Below are positions 32,676 to 42,811 of a stretch of DNA of 64,000 nt, one piece after another. The stretch comes from a bacterium (GTDB lineage: Bacteria > Planctomycetota > Planctomycetia > Isosphaerales > Isosphaeraceae), in NCBI GenBank assembly GCA_016125085.1, contig WGMM01000009.1:1-64000 (forward strand). The letters run 5' to 3'. Below the pieces are notes generated by a model, which searched no databases, was not told the origin of the DNA, and saw only the letters and a list, made by a program, of their open reading frames with translations. Within the stretch, counting starts at the first letter, position 1. Each line of letters starts with the position of its first letter. Both the position numbers and the translations under genes were made by a program.

Positions 32676-33598
32676 TTCCAGCTTTCGAAACTCGGTACGC
32701 CCAGAGCTTTGACGTCGGCCATCAATTGAGCGACTTTCTCGGGCGTCAAATTCTCGAGCGGCGCACGCACGGGGCCGCAATCGCAGCCTCTTAGCCCCAT
32801 GACCCGCTTGGCCGCAGGGAGATAGCCGTAACTTGCGATCGTACGGATCAGGCGGACAGACTGATATTGCAGGGCTCGCGCCTTTTCGAAATCCCCTGCC
32901 CGAAAGGCTTCGATAATTTTGAGATAAAGCTCCGAAGCGAAGTTGTAGGAACTGCCGACGGCACCTCGAACGCCAAGCGCCAAAGCTGCCAGCAGACATT
33001 CGTCGGTTCCGAACAGAATGTCGAGCGAGCCGTTCCGGAAATGCAGCAATTCCTGAAGCGATACCATGTCATCGCTGGTGTATTTGATTCCGCGAAAGTT
33101 CGGAATTCGCTCCGATGCTTCCTGGGCCAGCTTGAGCATGTCGACACGCACACCAGTCATGGACGGGATGTCGTAGAAATAAAACGGAATTTCGGAGCAT
33201 CCCTCCGCAACCGGCACCAGCCAGTCCACGAGAGCTTTCGGATTCGACGGCCGAAAATAGAAAGGCGCCATGGTCGAAACCGCGTCGGCCCCGATCGATG
33301 CGGCGTGCTCGGCCAGGGCTCGTGCTTCGAGATTCGACGTATGGCCGACATGAACGATGAGCTTCAAGCCATGTAGAGGTGCCTGACGAGACCATTCCTC
33401 GGCCAGGGTGCGGCGTTCCTGCGACGTGAGCGAGACGCCTTCACCCGTGGAACCGTTCACGAATACGCCGGTCGCACCCTGCCGGGCCAGAATGTCGGTT
33501 TGTGCGTGGATCTTTTCCGGGGCGATCGAGCCATCTTCATGCATGGGTGTGTGCGTGGCAGGCACAAGCCCTTCCAGGCGAAAATCGGCGATCGACAT
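32672..33598 (-). CDS. nanA: N-acetylneuraminate lyase (DapA/NanA family)
   Basis: 308 residues, class I aldolase barrel. GVFVNGSTGEGVSLTSQERR is the family's carboxylate-binding loop, FYFYDIPSMTGV carries the conserved Tyr, and FRGIKYTSDDM the Schiff-base Lys; GSTGEG with FYFYDIP fits NanA better than dihydrodipicolinate synthase. It would split N-acetylneuraminate to pyruvate and ManNAc. It is the first gene of the minus-strand trio. Other DapA-like aldolases cannot be fully excluded. Confidence 0.82.
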   Translation of the reverse strand: MSIADFRLEGLVPATHTPMHEDGSIAPEKIHAQTDILARQGATGVFVNGSTGEGVSLTSQERRTLAEEWSRQAPLHGLKLIVHVGHTSNLEARALAEHAASIGADAVSTMAPFYFRPSNPKALVDWLVPVAEGCSEIPFYFYDIPSMTGVRVDMLKLAQEASERIPNFRGIKYTSDDMVSLQELLHFRNGSLDILFGTDECLLAALALGVRGAVGSSYNFASELYLKIIEAFRAGDFEKARALQYQSVRLIRTIASYGYLPAAKRVMGLRGCDCGPVRAPLENLTPEKVAQLMADVKALGVPSFESWK

Positions 33599-33637
33599 TT
33601 CTCAGGTCCTTCGTTCGGGGGTCGCCAGCACCGGGTT

Positions 33638-34333
33638 TCAGCTTTTCTTCAGCTCGAACCCTTCGCCTGGCTTCAACACAATGGCATCGACACCGGTTTC
33701 GCTGCGTACCTTTTCGGCCCAGGCCTTTTCGTCCTGGCGAATCGGCGGAAATGTGTCGTAATGGATCGGCACGACGTGCTTCGGCCGAACGAGCTTCACG
33801 GCTTTCAGGGCGTCTTCCGGGCCCATCGTGTAATAGTCGCCGATTGGGAGAAAGGCCAGGTCGACATTCTCGTCGCCGATCAAGGCCATGTCGCCGAATA
33901 GCCCGGTATCGGCGGCGTCGTAAATCGTGAAGCCGTCATTCGTACGGATCAGGAACCCTGCCGGATTACCGCCGTAGGTGCCGTCCGGAAGTACGGAACC
34001 ATGAAACGCTAGTGTCAATTTCACTCGGCCGAAAGGCAGGTCGACGCCGCCGCCATGCTGAAGGCCATGGACATTTTCGAGGCCCTGGCCAAGGAGCCAC
34101 TGGCTGATTTCGAAATTGGTGACGACTGTCGCCCCGGTCCGTTTGGCGATTTCGATCGTGTCGCCGATGTGATCGCCGTGGCCGTGAGAGACCAGAATGA
34201 AATCAGCCGCGACTTCGTCCGCGGATACGGTCGCAGCAGGGTTTCCGGTAATGAACGGATCGATCAGGACGGTTTTGCCCGAGGTGACGATCACGATCGC
34301 GGAATGGCCCAGCCAGCGGATGTGTGTGGACAT
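33638..34333 (-). CDS. UPF0173 metal-dependent hydrolase (beta-lactamase fold)
   Basis: 231 residues from ATG 34333 (MSTHIRWLGHSAIVIVTSGK). The metallo-beta-lactamase motif is LVSHGHGDHIGDTIEIAKR, with further ligands in FHGSVLPDGTYGG and IYDAADTGLFGD, and VVPIHYDTFPPI near the end. Family UPF0173 is widespread with no settled substrate. It lies 39 bp upstream of nanA on the same strand and could be in the same transcript. Confidence 0.88.
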   Translation of the reverse strand: MSTHIRWLGHSAIVIVTSGKTVLIDPFITGNPAATVSADEVAADFILVSHGHGDHIGDTIEIAKRTGATVVTNFEISQWLLGQGLENVHGLQHGGGVDLPFGRVKLTLAFHGSVLPDGTYGGNPAGFLIRTNDGFTIYDAADTGLFGDMALIGDENVDLAFLPIGDYYTMGPEDALKAVKLVRPKHVVPIHYDTFPPIRQDEKAWAEKVRSETGVDAIVLKPGEGFELKKS

Positions 34334-34416
34334 GGTTCGGGTCCTGAATTCATGTGAAGTTTTACTTTCGGACGCCTTCACCTGATCGCTTTCGAAAGCA
34401 TCCGAATCGTATTCGA

Positions 34417-35154
34417 TCAATAGGAAGACGTGGGAGTCGATCCTTGCGACGATTCGATCGCCGGCAGGCCAAGCCGGGCTCGCCAGGGGTCGAGAATCGC
34501 GGCGGTGGCGCTGGCTCCGATTCGCGAAACGCCCAGGCCGATGACTTCGATGGCCTTTTCCAGGTCTCGCACTCCGCCTGCGGCTTTGACTTTCACTTGG
34601 GCCGGCGACGAAGCGCGCATGAGCTTGAGGTCGTCGATCGTCGCACCGCCCGTGCCGTAGCCTGTGGAAGTTTTTACGAAATCCGCCCCCGTTTCGCCGC
34701 AAATCCTGCAAAGTTCGCGGATTTGTTCGGGCTTCAGGTAGCAGTTTTCGAAAATGACCTTCACGATCGCACCGCCGGAATGTGCGGTACGGACCACTTG
34801 CTCGATATCATGCGCGACCCGGCCATATTCGCCGCCGAGCACATCGCCGATATTGACGACCATGTCCAGCTCCTTCGCTCCATCTTCCATCGCCTTTTGC
34901 GATTCGAAGACTTTCACGTCGGTCCGGTGCCCGCCGTGCGGGAAGCCGATCGTCGTGCCGACGGCGACCGTCGAGCCCTTAAGAACTTCGACGGCGAGCT
35001 TCACGGCAGAAGGTTTGATGCACACGCTGGCGACATCGTATCGACGAGCCAGTTCGCAGCCGGCCCTCATCTCGGCGTCCGTCAGAAAGGGTTGTAAGAG
35101 GGAATGGTCGATCGTCTTGGCAACGTCGGCGTAAGTTTTCGGTTCGTACGGCAT
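34417..35154 (-). CDS. deoC: Deoxyribose-phosphate aldolase
   Basis: 245 residues. The active site is complete: Asp in ELDMVVNIGDVLGGEY, Schiff-base Lys in DFVKTSTGYGTGGAT and the second Lys in VKVKAAGGVRDLEKA. It splits deoxyribose 5-phosphate into acetaldehyde and glyceraldehyde 3-phosphate in nucleoside salvage. The gene lies 83 bp upstream of the UPF0173 gene, same strand. The C-terminus has a short Ser/Thr-rich tail. Confidence 0.95.
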   Translation of the reverse strand: MPYEPKTYADVAKTIDHSLLQPFLTDAEMRAGCELARRYDVASVCIKPSAVKLAVEVLKGSTVAVGTTIGFPHGGHRTDVKVFESQKAMEDGAKELDMVVNIGDVLGGEYGRVAHDIEQVVRTAHSGGAIVKVIFENCYLKPEQIRELCRICGETGADFVKTSTGYGTGGATIDDLKLMRASSPAQVKVKAAGGVRDLEKAIEVIGLGVSRIGASATAAILDPWRARLGLPAIESSQGSTPTSSY

Positions 35155-35339
35155 CGGTTCGATCGTCCGTGGTTTCGTTGTGTCAGTGCTGGTCGGTGAA
35201 ATCGGGTTGACGAGACTTCGCGGGATCTTCGAAAGCCGATACGAAGGTCGATCGGCGCTTGACGAATCGCGATTCGAAATGGTACACCAAGACCTGATGA
35301 TGAGTGGTATTTCGCGATTGTTGCCGATGAGTCCCGTAC

Positions 35340-35750
35340 ATGTCCAGCGACCTCAGCGATAAGACGTGCCGGATCCGCCCGACGACCAAGCCCACCGTGG
35401 CCGTGATCGGCGCCAGTTCCGACCCGGACAAGCCAAGCCATAAAGCCGTTCTCGCATTCCGTGATTCGGGTTTTACCGTGTTTCCGGTCAATCCGAACGC
35501 GCAGGAAGTTGCGGGAACGAAGTGCTATGAAAGCGTATTGAGCCTTCCGGTCAGTACGCTGGACCGCGTCGCGTTGTACGTTCCCGGCCAGGTCGGCATC
35601 AAGGTCATGGATGAATTGAGCCAGCTCGCGATCGGCGAAATTTGGGCTGCCCCAGGTGCTGATGACCCGGCCGTCATCGCAGCCGCCAGACGCATGGGCC
35701 TGGCTGTGTATAAGCTTTGCCCGCTCGATCAGCTTGGCGTGGCTCACTGA
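35340..35750 (+). CDS. CoA-binding domain protein (YccU-like)
   Basis: 136 residues. VAVIGASSDPDKPSHKAVLA is the Rossmann nucleotide-binding start of the CoA_binding_2 family, followed by VFPVNPNAQEVAGTKCYESV and YVPGQVGIKVMDELS. The usual conserved Cys of the family is present in VYKLCPLDQ. Members bind CoA but no reaction is known. It is alone on the plus strand between deoC and groEL. A stem-loop follows it. Confidence 0.85.
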   Translation: MSSDLSDKTCRIRPTTKPTVAVIGASSDPDKPSHKAVLAFRDSGFTVFPVNPNAQEVAGTKCYESVLSLPVSTLDRVALYVPGQVGIKVMDELSQLAIGEIWAAPGADDPAVIAAARRMGLAVYKLCPLDQLGVAH

Positions 35751-35779
35751 CGACGATCCGAACGTAATGAATCGATTGA

Positions 35780-35815
35780 AGCCGTGGAAAAGTCCAAGTG
35801 GACATTTCCACGGCT
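35780..35815 (+). terminator. Stem-loop after the CoA-binding protein gene
   Basis: An 11-bp perfect stem (AGCCGTGGAAA and TTTCCACGGCT) around a 14-base loop, 30 bp after the stop codon. Only ATTCG follows, so there is no strong T-run. It is probably a terminator or 3' end structure on the plus strand. Confidence 0.5.
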
Positions 35816-35867
35816 ATTCGCATTTGCTTCTCGAATCATTCGTACATCGACGAACGCAAGTCAGCAA

Positions 35868-35901
35868 CGAAAAAAGAGCTGGCCTGTTCGGGCCAGCTCT
35901 T
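35868..35901 (-). terminator. Rho-independent terminator of groEL
   Basis: On the minus strand an 11-bp stem (AAGAGCTGGCC and GGCCAGCTCTT) with a 6-base loop is followed by six T residues, 35 bp after the groEL stop. This is a textbook intrinsic terminator. Confidence 0.9.
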
Positions 35902-35935
35902 CGGATATCGAATGATCGATTCGCCTGGAGGCGGA

Positions 35936-37633
<1,698 letters not shown>

Positions 37634-37653
37634 TCACGGGACGTATGACGAAT

Positions 37654-37944
37654 TCAGCCGACGACCGCCAGGATGTCGTCTTCACGCATCAGAAGGACTT
37701 TCTTGCCTTCCGGAAGCTTGAATTCGTCGCCGGCGTAGCTGGTGAAAAGAACCGTGTCGCCGACTTTGACTTGAAGGGGGCGACGCTTGCCGTCCTTGTT
37801 CAGGCGTCCCTCGCCGATAGCGAGAATCTTGCCCTGTTGAGGCTTGTCCTTGGCCGTATCCGGCAGGACGATACCGCCCGCGGTCGTCTGCTTGGCCTCT
37901 TCTCTCTCCACTACGACTCGATCGTTCAACGGGACGAGCTTCAT
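37654..37944 (-). CDS. groES: Co-chaperonin GroES
   Basis: 96 residues from ATG 37944 (MKLVPLNDRVVVEREEAKQT). The mobile loop TTAGGIVLPDTAKDKPQQG and the GDTVLFTSYAGDEF segment are typical. It caps GroEL. In the 200 bp upstream I did not find the CIRCE operator (TTAGCACTC inverted repeat), so HrcA control is not supported by sequence here. Confidence 0.98.
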   Translation of the reverse strand: MKLVPLNDRVVVEREEAKQTTAGGIVLPDTAKDKPQQGKILAIGEGRLNKDGKRRPLQVKVGDTVLFTSYAGDEFKLPEGKKVLLMREDDILAVVG

Positions 37945-38182
37945 TGCGACACACTCTCTGAAAACGGGAAATCGACGCAAAACCCTCTCGCCGTGGTTAC
38001 CAGGCAACCCCGATTCGGCGATCGGATTCACTGGAGCGACAATCTCATGCAATTCGCGTGCCGCAATCGACCTTCGTTAATATATCTATGCAGGGCAACG
38101 GATTGCATTGATTGCGAGGTGGTTCCGAAATCCGGGTGCTGCCAATTTGGCAGTCGGTTGTCTTCCGGACAATGATCGCGAA

Positions 38183-39235
38183 TCAGTGATTCGCGCGGGC
38201 CTGAAGTACGCCGCAGTGAGCGAGGGTACGGATCGGCGACTGGTTCGGATCGGCATTCCATCCCGATCGATCGAACCGGTCAAGATATTCGGCACGGCTG
38301 TAGGCTCGTCCTTCGGTCAACAGGAAGAGGTCGGCCGAATAAAGAGCGATGGGCAGGGGGCCATCGAGTGCGTCGTTCAGAAAGACGTCGTGCAGGATCA
38401 GTCGGGCGCCGTGCCGGCTCTGGCCGAGCCAGTGACGCAGCAGATGATCGACTTCCGGGAGATCCCAGTCATGCAGAATGTTCGACACGAGCAGGACATC
38501 CGCATCGACCGGGAATTTGTCGACGAACATGTCGCCGCCGATGCACTCCAGCCGGTCGGCGACTCCTTCCGCCACAGCATTTTCCTGAGCTACCTTGAGC
38601 ACTTCGGGGCGGTCCCAGACGACGGCCTTCGCATGTGGATGGGCCTTCAGATAAGCGATCGAATACCAGCCGGAACCGCCGCCGATGTCGATCAGAACTT
38701 TCTCGTCGGCATTCAGGGGGACCTTCGCGGCAAGTTCCGGCGCGACGCAGCGCCCCCGTCCAGCCAGAGAAAGCGTCAAAAAACGGGCGGTTTCCGGATC
38801 GTCCATCGCCGAAGGTTTGTCAGGCCGATAGGTGAAGGCCGTGCCGGCATCGGAATCCGGTTTATTTGCCTGTGATTCCAGCGCTTCGACGAACCGGTCC
38901 ACCGCTGGCGTGTGAGCCGAAAGGCCGAGGTAACCGGCCAGGGCGAATTCCGATCCGGGATCGAGAAACAGCCTGGCGGAATCGGTCGGCCTGTAGACTT
39001 CACCTGACGTCATTTCGACCATCTCCATGGCCCGCAGAGCGGTGAGAACGACATTCAGCGCACGATCGCTCCAGTTCATGGCCCTGGCAAGTTCGGCGAA
39101 GGACATTCCGGAATTTCCGAGCATTCGAAAAAACCGGGTTCGGCATGCGACGGCGCAAAGAATTTCCGTGGAAAGCCGGCCCCGGTAGAGGTCGAACAGT
39201 GGCGCGGGATCGAGGATGCAGGAATTCAGCGGCAT
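38183..39235 (-). CDS. SAM-dependent O-methyltransferase (class I, dimerising)
   Basis: 350 residues. An N-terminal winged-helix dimerisation domain (about 10-95, with GMSFAELARAMNWSDRALNV) precedes the SAM fold: VLIDIGGGSGWYSIAYL, VVWDRPEVLKVAQENA and GDMFVDKFPVDADVLLVSNI. The catalytic His is in NILHDWDLPE, and LILHDVFLND follows. This layout matches the Methyltransf_2 family that methylates hydroxyl groups of small molecules such as quinones or polyketides. The substrate is unknown, and no biosynthetic partner is next to it. Confidence 0.85.
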   Translation of the reverse strand: MPLNSCILDPAPLFDLYRGRLSTEILCAVACRTRFFRMLGNSGMSFAELARAMNWSDRALNVVLTALRAMEMVEMTSGEVYRPTDSARLFLDPGSEFALAGYLGLSAHTPAVDRFVEALESQANKPDSDAGTAFTYRPDKPSAMDDPETARFLTLSLAGRGRCVAPELAAKVPLNADEKVLIDIGGGSGWYSIAYLKAHPHAKAVVWDRPEVLKVAQENAVAEGVADRLECIGGDMFVDKFPVDADVLLVSNILHDWDLPEVDHLLRHWLGQSRHGARLILHDVFLNDALDGPLPIALYSADLFLLTEGRAYSRAEYLDRFDRSGWNADPNQSPIRTLAHCGVLQARANH

Positions 39236-39376
39236 CGTGCAAGTCCGATAGGAGAGAGGCGATCGGAATGGGAAGGGGGCTTTTCGCTGAGGTGGTCAGA
39301 ATCGACCGCCTGGTGGTCAGCGGGGATGGTTCGCTCAAAACTTGTTGTCTTGAGCGTTTCAACTGTCAATGTCAGT

Positions 39377-40309
39377 TCAGATCTGCCAGTCGATCTGGCG
39401 TTCCTCGATGGGCGAGCCGTCTCTGTAACGCAGGCGGGGGTTTTCGATCGTGACGGTCGTGTGGGGTGCCACGCTGCGCGTGATCCAGGCCGACGAACCT
39501 ACGACCGCATGGTGACCGATCCGCGTATTGCCGCCAAGAATCGTCGCGTTGGCGTATATGACAACATGGTCTTCGAGGGTCGGGTGGCGCTTGGTGCCGC
39601 GAACAAGGTCTCCCGTGGTTTCGTCGCGGGCGAAGCTGAGGGCGCCGAGCGTGACGCCCTGATAGATTTTGACGTCGTTGCCGATTTCTGTCGTTTCGCC
39701 GATCACGACGCCTGTGCCATGGTCGATGAAGAACCGCCTGCCGATCGTTGCGCCGGGGTGGATGTCGATACCGGTTTTCGAATGCGCGTATTCGGTGATC
39801 ATTCGAGGAATCATCGGGACGCCCAGTCTGTGCATTTCATGGGCGAACCGGAACAGTGTCACGGCCGTAACGCCAGGGTAGCAGAAGACGATTTCGCTGG
39901 TGTTCTTCGCCGCGGGGTCTCCGTCGAACGCCGCCTGAACGTCCGAAGCCATGAGTTCGCGAACCTTCGGCACTTTTTCGAGAAAGGACATCGCCATGTC
40001 GTTCGAATGCCCGACGGCGAAGCTCTGCGAGCAGTCCATCGTGCTCAGCATGGCGCGACGGATTTGCTCGTTGAGCCTGACGATCAGATCGTCGACGAGA
40101 TGGCCAACGTGATAAAGCGCGTTGTTCTCGCTGAGTTTCTGATGGCGACCGTATCCAGGGTAGGTCAGTTCGTAGAGATCCTTGACGATCTCGACGACTT
40201 CGCGATAGCTGGGCAGGGAGCATTGGCCGAGATGGTGGATTCCGCGAAATGCGGAATCGTCATACGTCCGAAGAATGGAACGGATCAGGGCTTCCTGGCG
40301 ATCTTCCAT
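39377..40309 (-). CDS. Serine O-acetyltransferase (EpsC type)
   Basis: 310 residues from ATG 40309 (MEDRQEALIRSILRTYDDSA). A long N-terminal helical domain is followed by left-handed beta-helix hexapeptides (GIDIHPGATIGRRFFIDHGT, GVVIGETTEIGNDVKIYQGV) with the catalytic His in the DHGTGVVIGE segment. It makes O-acetylserine from serine and acetyl-CoA for cysteine synthesis. The length fits the EpsC-like serine acetyltransferases rather than E. coli CysE. It is divergent from the PIG-L gene, 208 bp away. Confidence 0.9.
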   Translation of the reverse strand: MEDRQEALIRSILRTYDDSAFRGIHHLGQCSLPSYREVVEIVKDLYELTYPGYGRHQKLSENNALYHVGHLVDDLIVRLNEQIRRAMLSTMDCSQSFAVGHSNDMAMSFLEKVPKVRELMASDVQAAFDGDPAAKNTSEIVFCYPGVTAVTLFRFAHEMHRLGVPMIPRMITEYAHSKTGIDIHPGATIGRRFFIDHGTGVVIGETTEIGNDVKIYQGVTLGALSFARDETTGDLVRGTKRHPTLEDHVVIYANATILGGNTRIGHHAVVGSSAWITRSVAPHTTVTIENPRLRYRDGSPIEERQIDWQI

Positions 40310-40517
40310 ATGCGAAAAGGTCACAGCGAGGGGATCGGGTGCCGTCAGGAATCAGTTGGACGATGCCGAAACACGTCAGGATTCCGGGTCCGAAACTTGA
40401 CGCACCTGGATCGGCGTTTTATTGTGCCCTAATCCCATTCAGGGAATCAACGGAATCTGAGATCGCACGGCGGCCGGTTACGGAACGAAACAGGTCCGTA
40501 CGAAGAGAAAGTTCGGA

Positions 40518-41366
40518 ATGACCATCATGAGCGAATCCGAAGCTCCGCTGAGACTTCTCATTCTGGGAGCGCATCCGGACGATGCCGAGTATTCGGCCGG
40601 TGGCCTGGCGGCACTGTATCGGTCCCTGGGGTACGTCGTGCGGATGGTCTCTGCCACGAACGGAGAAGCTGGCCACCACAAGACTTACGGGCCGAAGCTC
40701 GTCGAACGGCGGAAGCTCGAAGCCGCGGCTGCTGCCGCTGTGATCGGTGCCGAACATGAGGTCGGAGACGAGCGGGACGGCCGACTCTGGAACACCGAAG
40801 AACTTCGCGAACGGCTGATTCGGGCCATCCGAACGTTCCGCCCGGACCTCGTCTTGAGTCACCGCCCGCAGGATTATCACCCCGATCACCGGTCCCTCGG
40901 TCAGGCAGTGGTGGACGCTGCCTATCTTCTCACCGTCCCCGCGATCTGTCCCGATGTACCGCATTTGACGAAGATGCCGGTGTTCGGCGCGATGTTCGAC
41001 CGATTCACCCGGCCATGCCCGTTCGAACCGACCGTCGTGATCGATATCGCACCGGTCTGGGACAAGAAACTGGCCATGCTCGAATCGCACGAAAGCCAGT
41101 TCTTCGAATGGCTTCCGTACAATATGGGAATGCCGGCCATTCCCTTCAACAAAGAACAGCGGCGGAAATTCCTGGACAAATGGATGCGCGAAATGGCGAC
41201 ATCGACGCGCCCCTCGCTCGAATCGGCCATCAAGCGGATCTACGGCCGGGACATGTGCGATAAGGTTCAGCTCGTAGAGGCATTCGAAATCAGCCAGTAC
41301 GCTCATGAGCCGGACCGGGATCTCCTGCACCGGCTTTTTCCCATGATGCCCAAACAGCCATATTGA
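40518..41366 (+). CDS. PIG-L family N-acetylglucosaminyl deacetylase
   Basis: 282 residues; an internal ATG at 40527 is also possible. The zinc-binding motif is LLILGAHPDDAEYSAGGLAA, with the third ligand in DYHPDHRSLGQAV. PIG-L enzymes remove acetyl groups from GlcNAc conjugates (bacillithiol BshB, mycothiol MshB, GPI and antibiotic pathways). Divergence from a serine acetyltransferase would fit thiol-cofactor synthesis, but no BshA or BshC gene is in view, so the pathway is open. Confidence 0.85.
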   Translation: MTIMSESEAPLRLLILGAHPDDAEYSAGGLAALYRSLGYVVRMVSATNGEAGHHKTYGPKLVERRKLEAAAAAAVIGAEHEVGDERDGRLWNTEELRERLIRAIRTFRPDLVLSHRPQDYHPDHRSLGQAVVDAAYLLTVPAICPDVPHLTKMPVFGAMFDRFTRPCPFEPTVVIDIAPVWDKKLAMLESHESQFFEWLPYNMGMPAIPFNKEQRRKFLDKWMREMATSTRPSLESAIKRIYGRDMCDKVQLVEAFEISQYAHEPDRDLLHRLFPMMPKQPY

Positions 41367-41454
41367 CGCCATCGCAAGTCGATACGAATCCGAATTGGCC
41401 AGCTGGATCCGTGCGTTTCAGCCGGCGGAACCGAGAGACAGAAAGCCTCACCCG

Positions 41455-42615
41455 ATGATCGATGCGATCGCGCTGCTGAAAGAACTGATTTCGATCCCCA
41501 GCGTCAATCCGATGGGCCAGCCCGTCATACCCGAGATCCACCTGGAACATCGGGTGACCGATTTTCTCGAATCCGAAGTTCGAGACCTTGGCGTGGAATA
41601 CCGGCGGATCGAAGTGTTACCCGGCAGGGACAATCTCCTTGCCTGGTATCGCGCGCCTCAGTCGGACTTCACTGTACTCCTTGATGCGCATCAGGATACG
41701 GTGCCAGTCGAGACAATGGTCATTCCACCGTTCGAGCCGCGCCTGGCTGAAGGAAAGCTCTACGGGCGAGGCTCTTGCGACGTCAAAAGCGGTGTGGCGT
41801 CCATGTTCGCGGCATTCGCCCGGCTCGTCGCGGAGAAGCCGAAACATTCGTGTAACGTGTTGATGGCTTTTACTGTCGACGAAGAGTACACGCATCGCGG
41901 TTCCAGCGCTCTAGCGGGAATGGATCACGGTTGCGGTCTCGGGATCGTGGCCGAACCGACTCGCATGAACCTCATCGTTTCGCACAAGGGGGCCGTGCGA
42001 TGGAAAATTCATGCCGGGGGCAGGGCGTGTCACAGCTCGACGCCGCACCTGGGTGATAACGCCATCTACCGAATGGCCCGGGTGCTTGAAGCCCTCGCCG
42101 AGTTCGCGTGCTCGCTGGCTGGTGCGCCGGCGGACGAAATGTTAGGTGCGCCATCGCTTTCCGTCGGTCGGATCACGGGCGGTCAATCCGTCAATATCGT
42201 GCCTGATGATTGCTCGATCGAAATCGACCGCCGTCTCATTCCGGGCGAAACCGTCGAAGGGGCGATCGATCAGGTCCGTCAGTTCCTCAAACAGCGGCTT
42301 TCACCCGGAGATTTCGACAAAATCCGCTTCGGCGAGCCGTGGGTGCGCATGCCCGCGCTGCGGAGCGAAATCTCCCGCTCGTTCTGGGATAAGCTTCAGA
42401 AGGGGCTGGCCGGGCCGGAGGGACATGTGCCGGAAATCGGGGGAGTGCCCTACGGCACCGATGCCGGGCCTCTTGCCCAGGCTGGTCTGCCTTGTGTCGT
42501 TTTCGGTCCCGGAGATATTGCGCAAGCCCATACCGAAGACGAATGGATCGAAGCCGTCCAGGTTACCGACGCCGCGGATCGCTACTTCCGGCTGCTCGCG
42601 GACTGGCATCGATAA
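41455..42615 (+). CDS. M20-family metallopeptidase (ArgE/DapE-like)
   Basis: 386 residues from ATG 41455; the frame is open further upstream but has no better start. The metal ligands are VLLDAHQDTVPVE, GRGSCDVKSGVASMF and the catalytic Glu pair in FTVDEEYTHRGSSA, with EPTRMNLIVSHKG and the late His in IAQAHTEDEWIEA. Members hydrolyse amide bonds of acylated amino acids or peptides in the cytoplasm. It lies 88 bp after the PIG-L gene on the same strand and may share a transcript. The exact substrate is unknown. Confidence 0.87.
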   Translation: MIDAIALLKELISIPSVNPMGQPVIPEIHLEHRVTDFLESEVRDLGVEYRRIEVLPGRDNLLAWYRAPQSDFTVLLDAHQDTVPVETMVIPPFEPRLAEGKLYGRGSCDVKSGVASMFAAFARLVAEKPKHSCNVLMAFTVDEEYTHRGSSALAGMDHGCGLGIVAEPTRMNLIVSHKGAVRWKIHAGGRACHSSTPHLGDNAIYRMARVLEALAEFACSLAGAPADEMLGAPSLSVGRITGGQSVNIVPDDCSIEIDRRLIPGETVEGAIDQVRQFLKQRLSPGDFDKIRFGEPWVRMPALRSEISRSFWDKLQKGLAGPEGHVPEIGGVPYGTDAGPLAQAGLPCVVFGPGDIAQAHTEDEWIEAVQVTDAADRYFRLLADWHR

Positions 42616-42811
42616 AGCGACGAATTGTGCGGTGAACAGGCGAATTCCGAACAAGTCGCAGGCTTTGTGATCGACCGATCGACAAATTCGATCAGCGACC
42701 CTCGACGATCGAAATTTGACCCGTCGGCATTCGGACGTGATACTTCGCTTGATCGAACGTTCCGTTCGGCGCTGAATTCGTACTCGCCCCTGACCGAAAA
42801 GCGATCCCGAC

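Noticed and set aside
37945..38150. CIRCE operator upstream of groES
   Set aside because: No TTAGCACTC inverted repeat was found.
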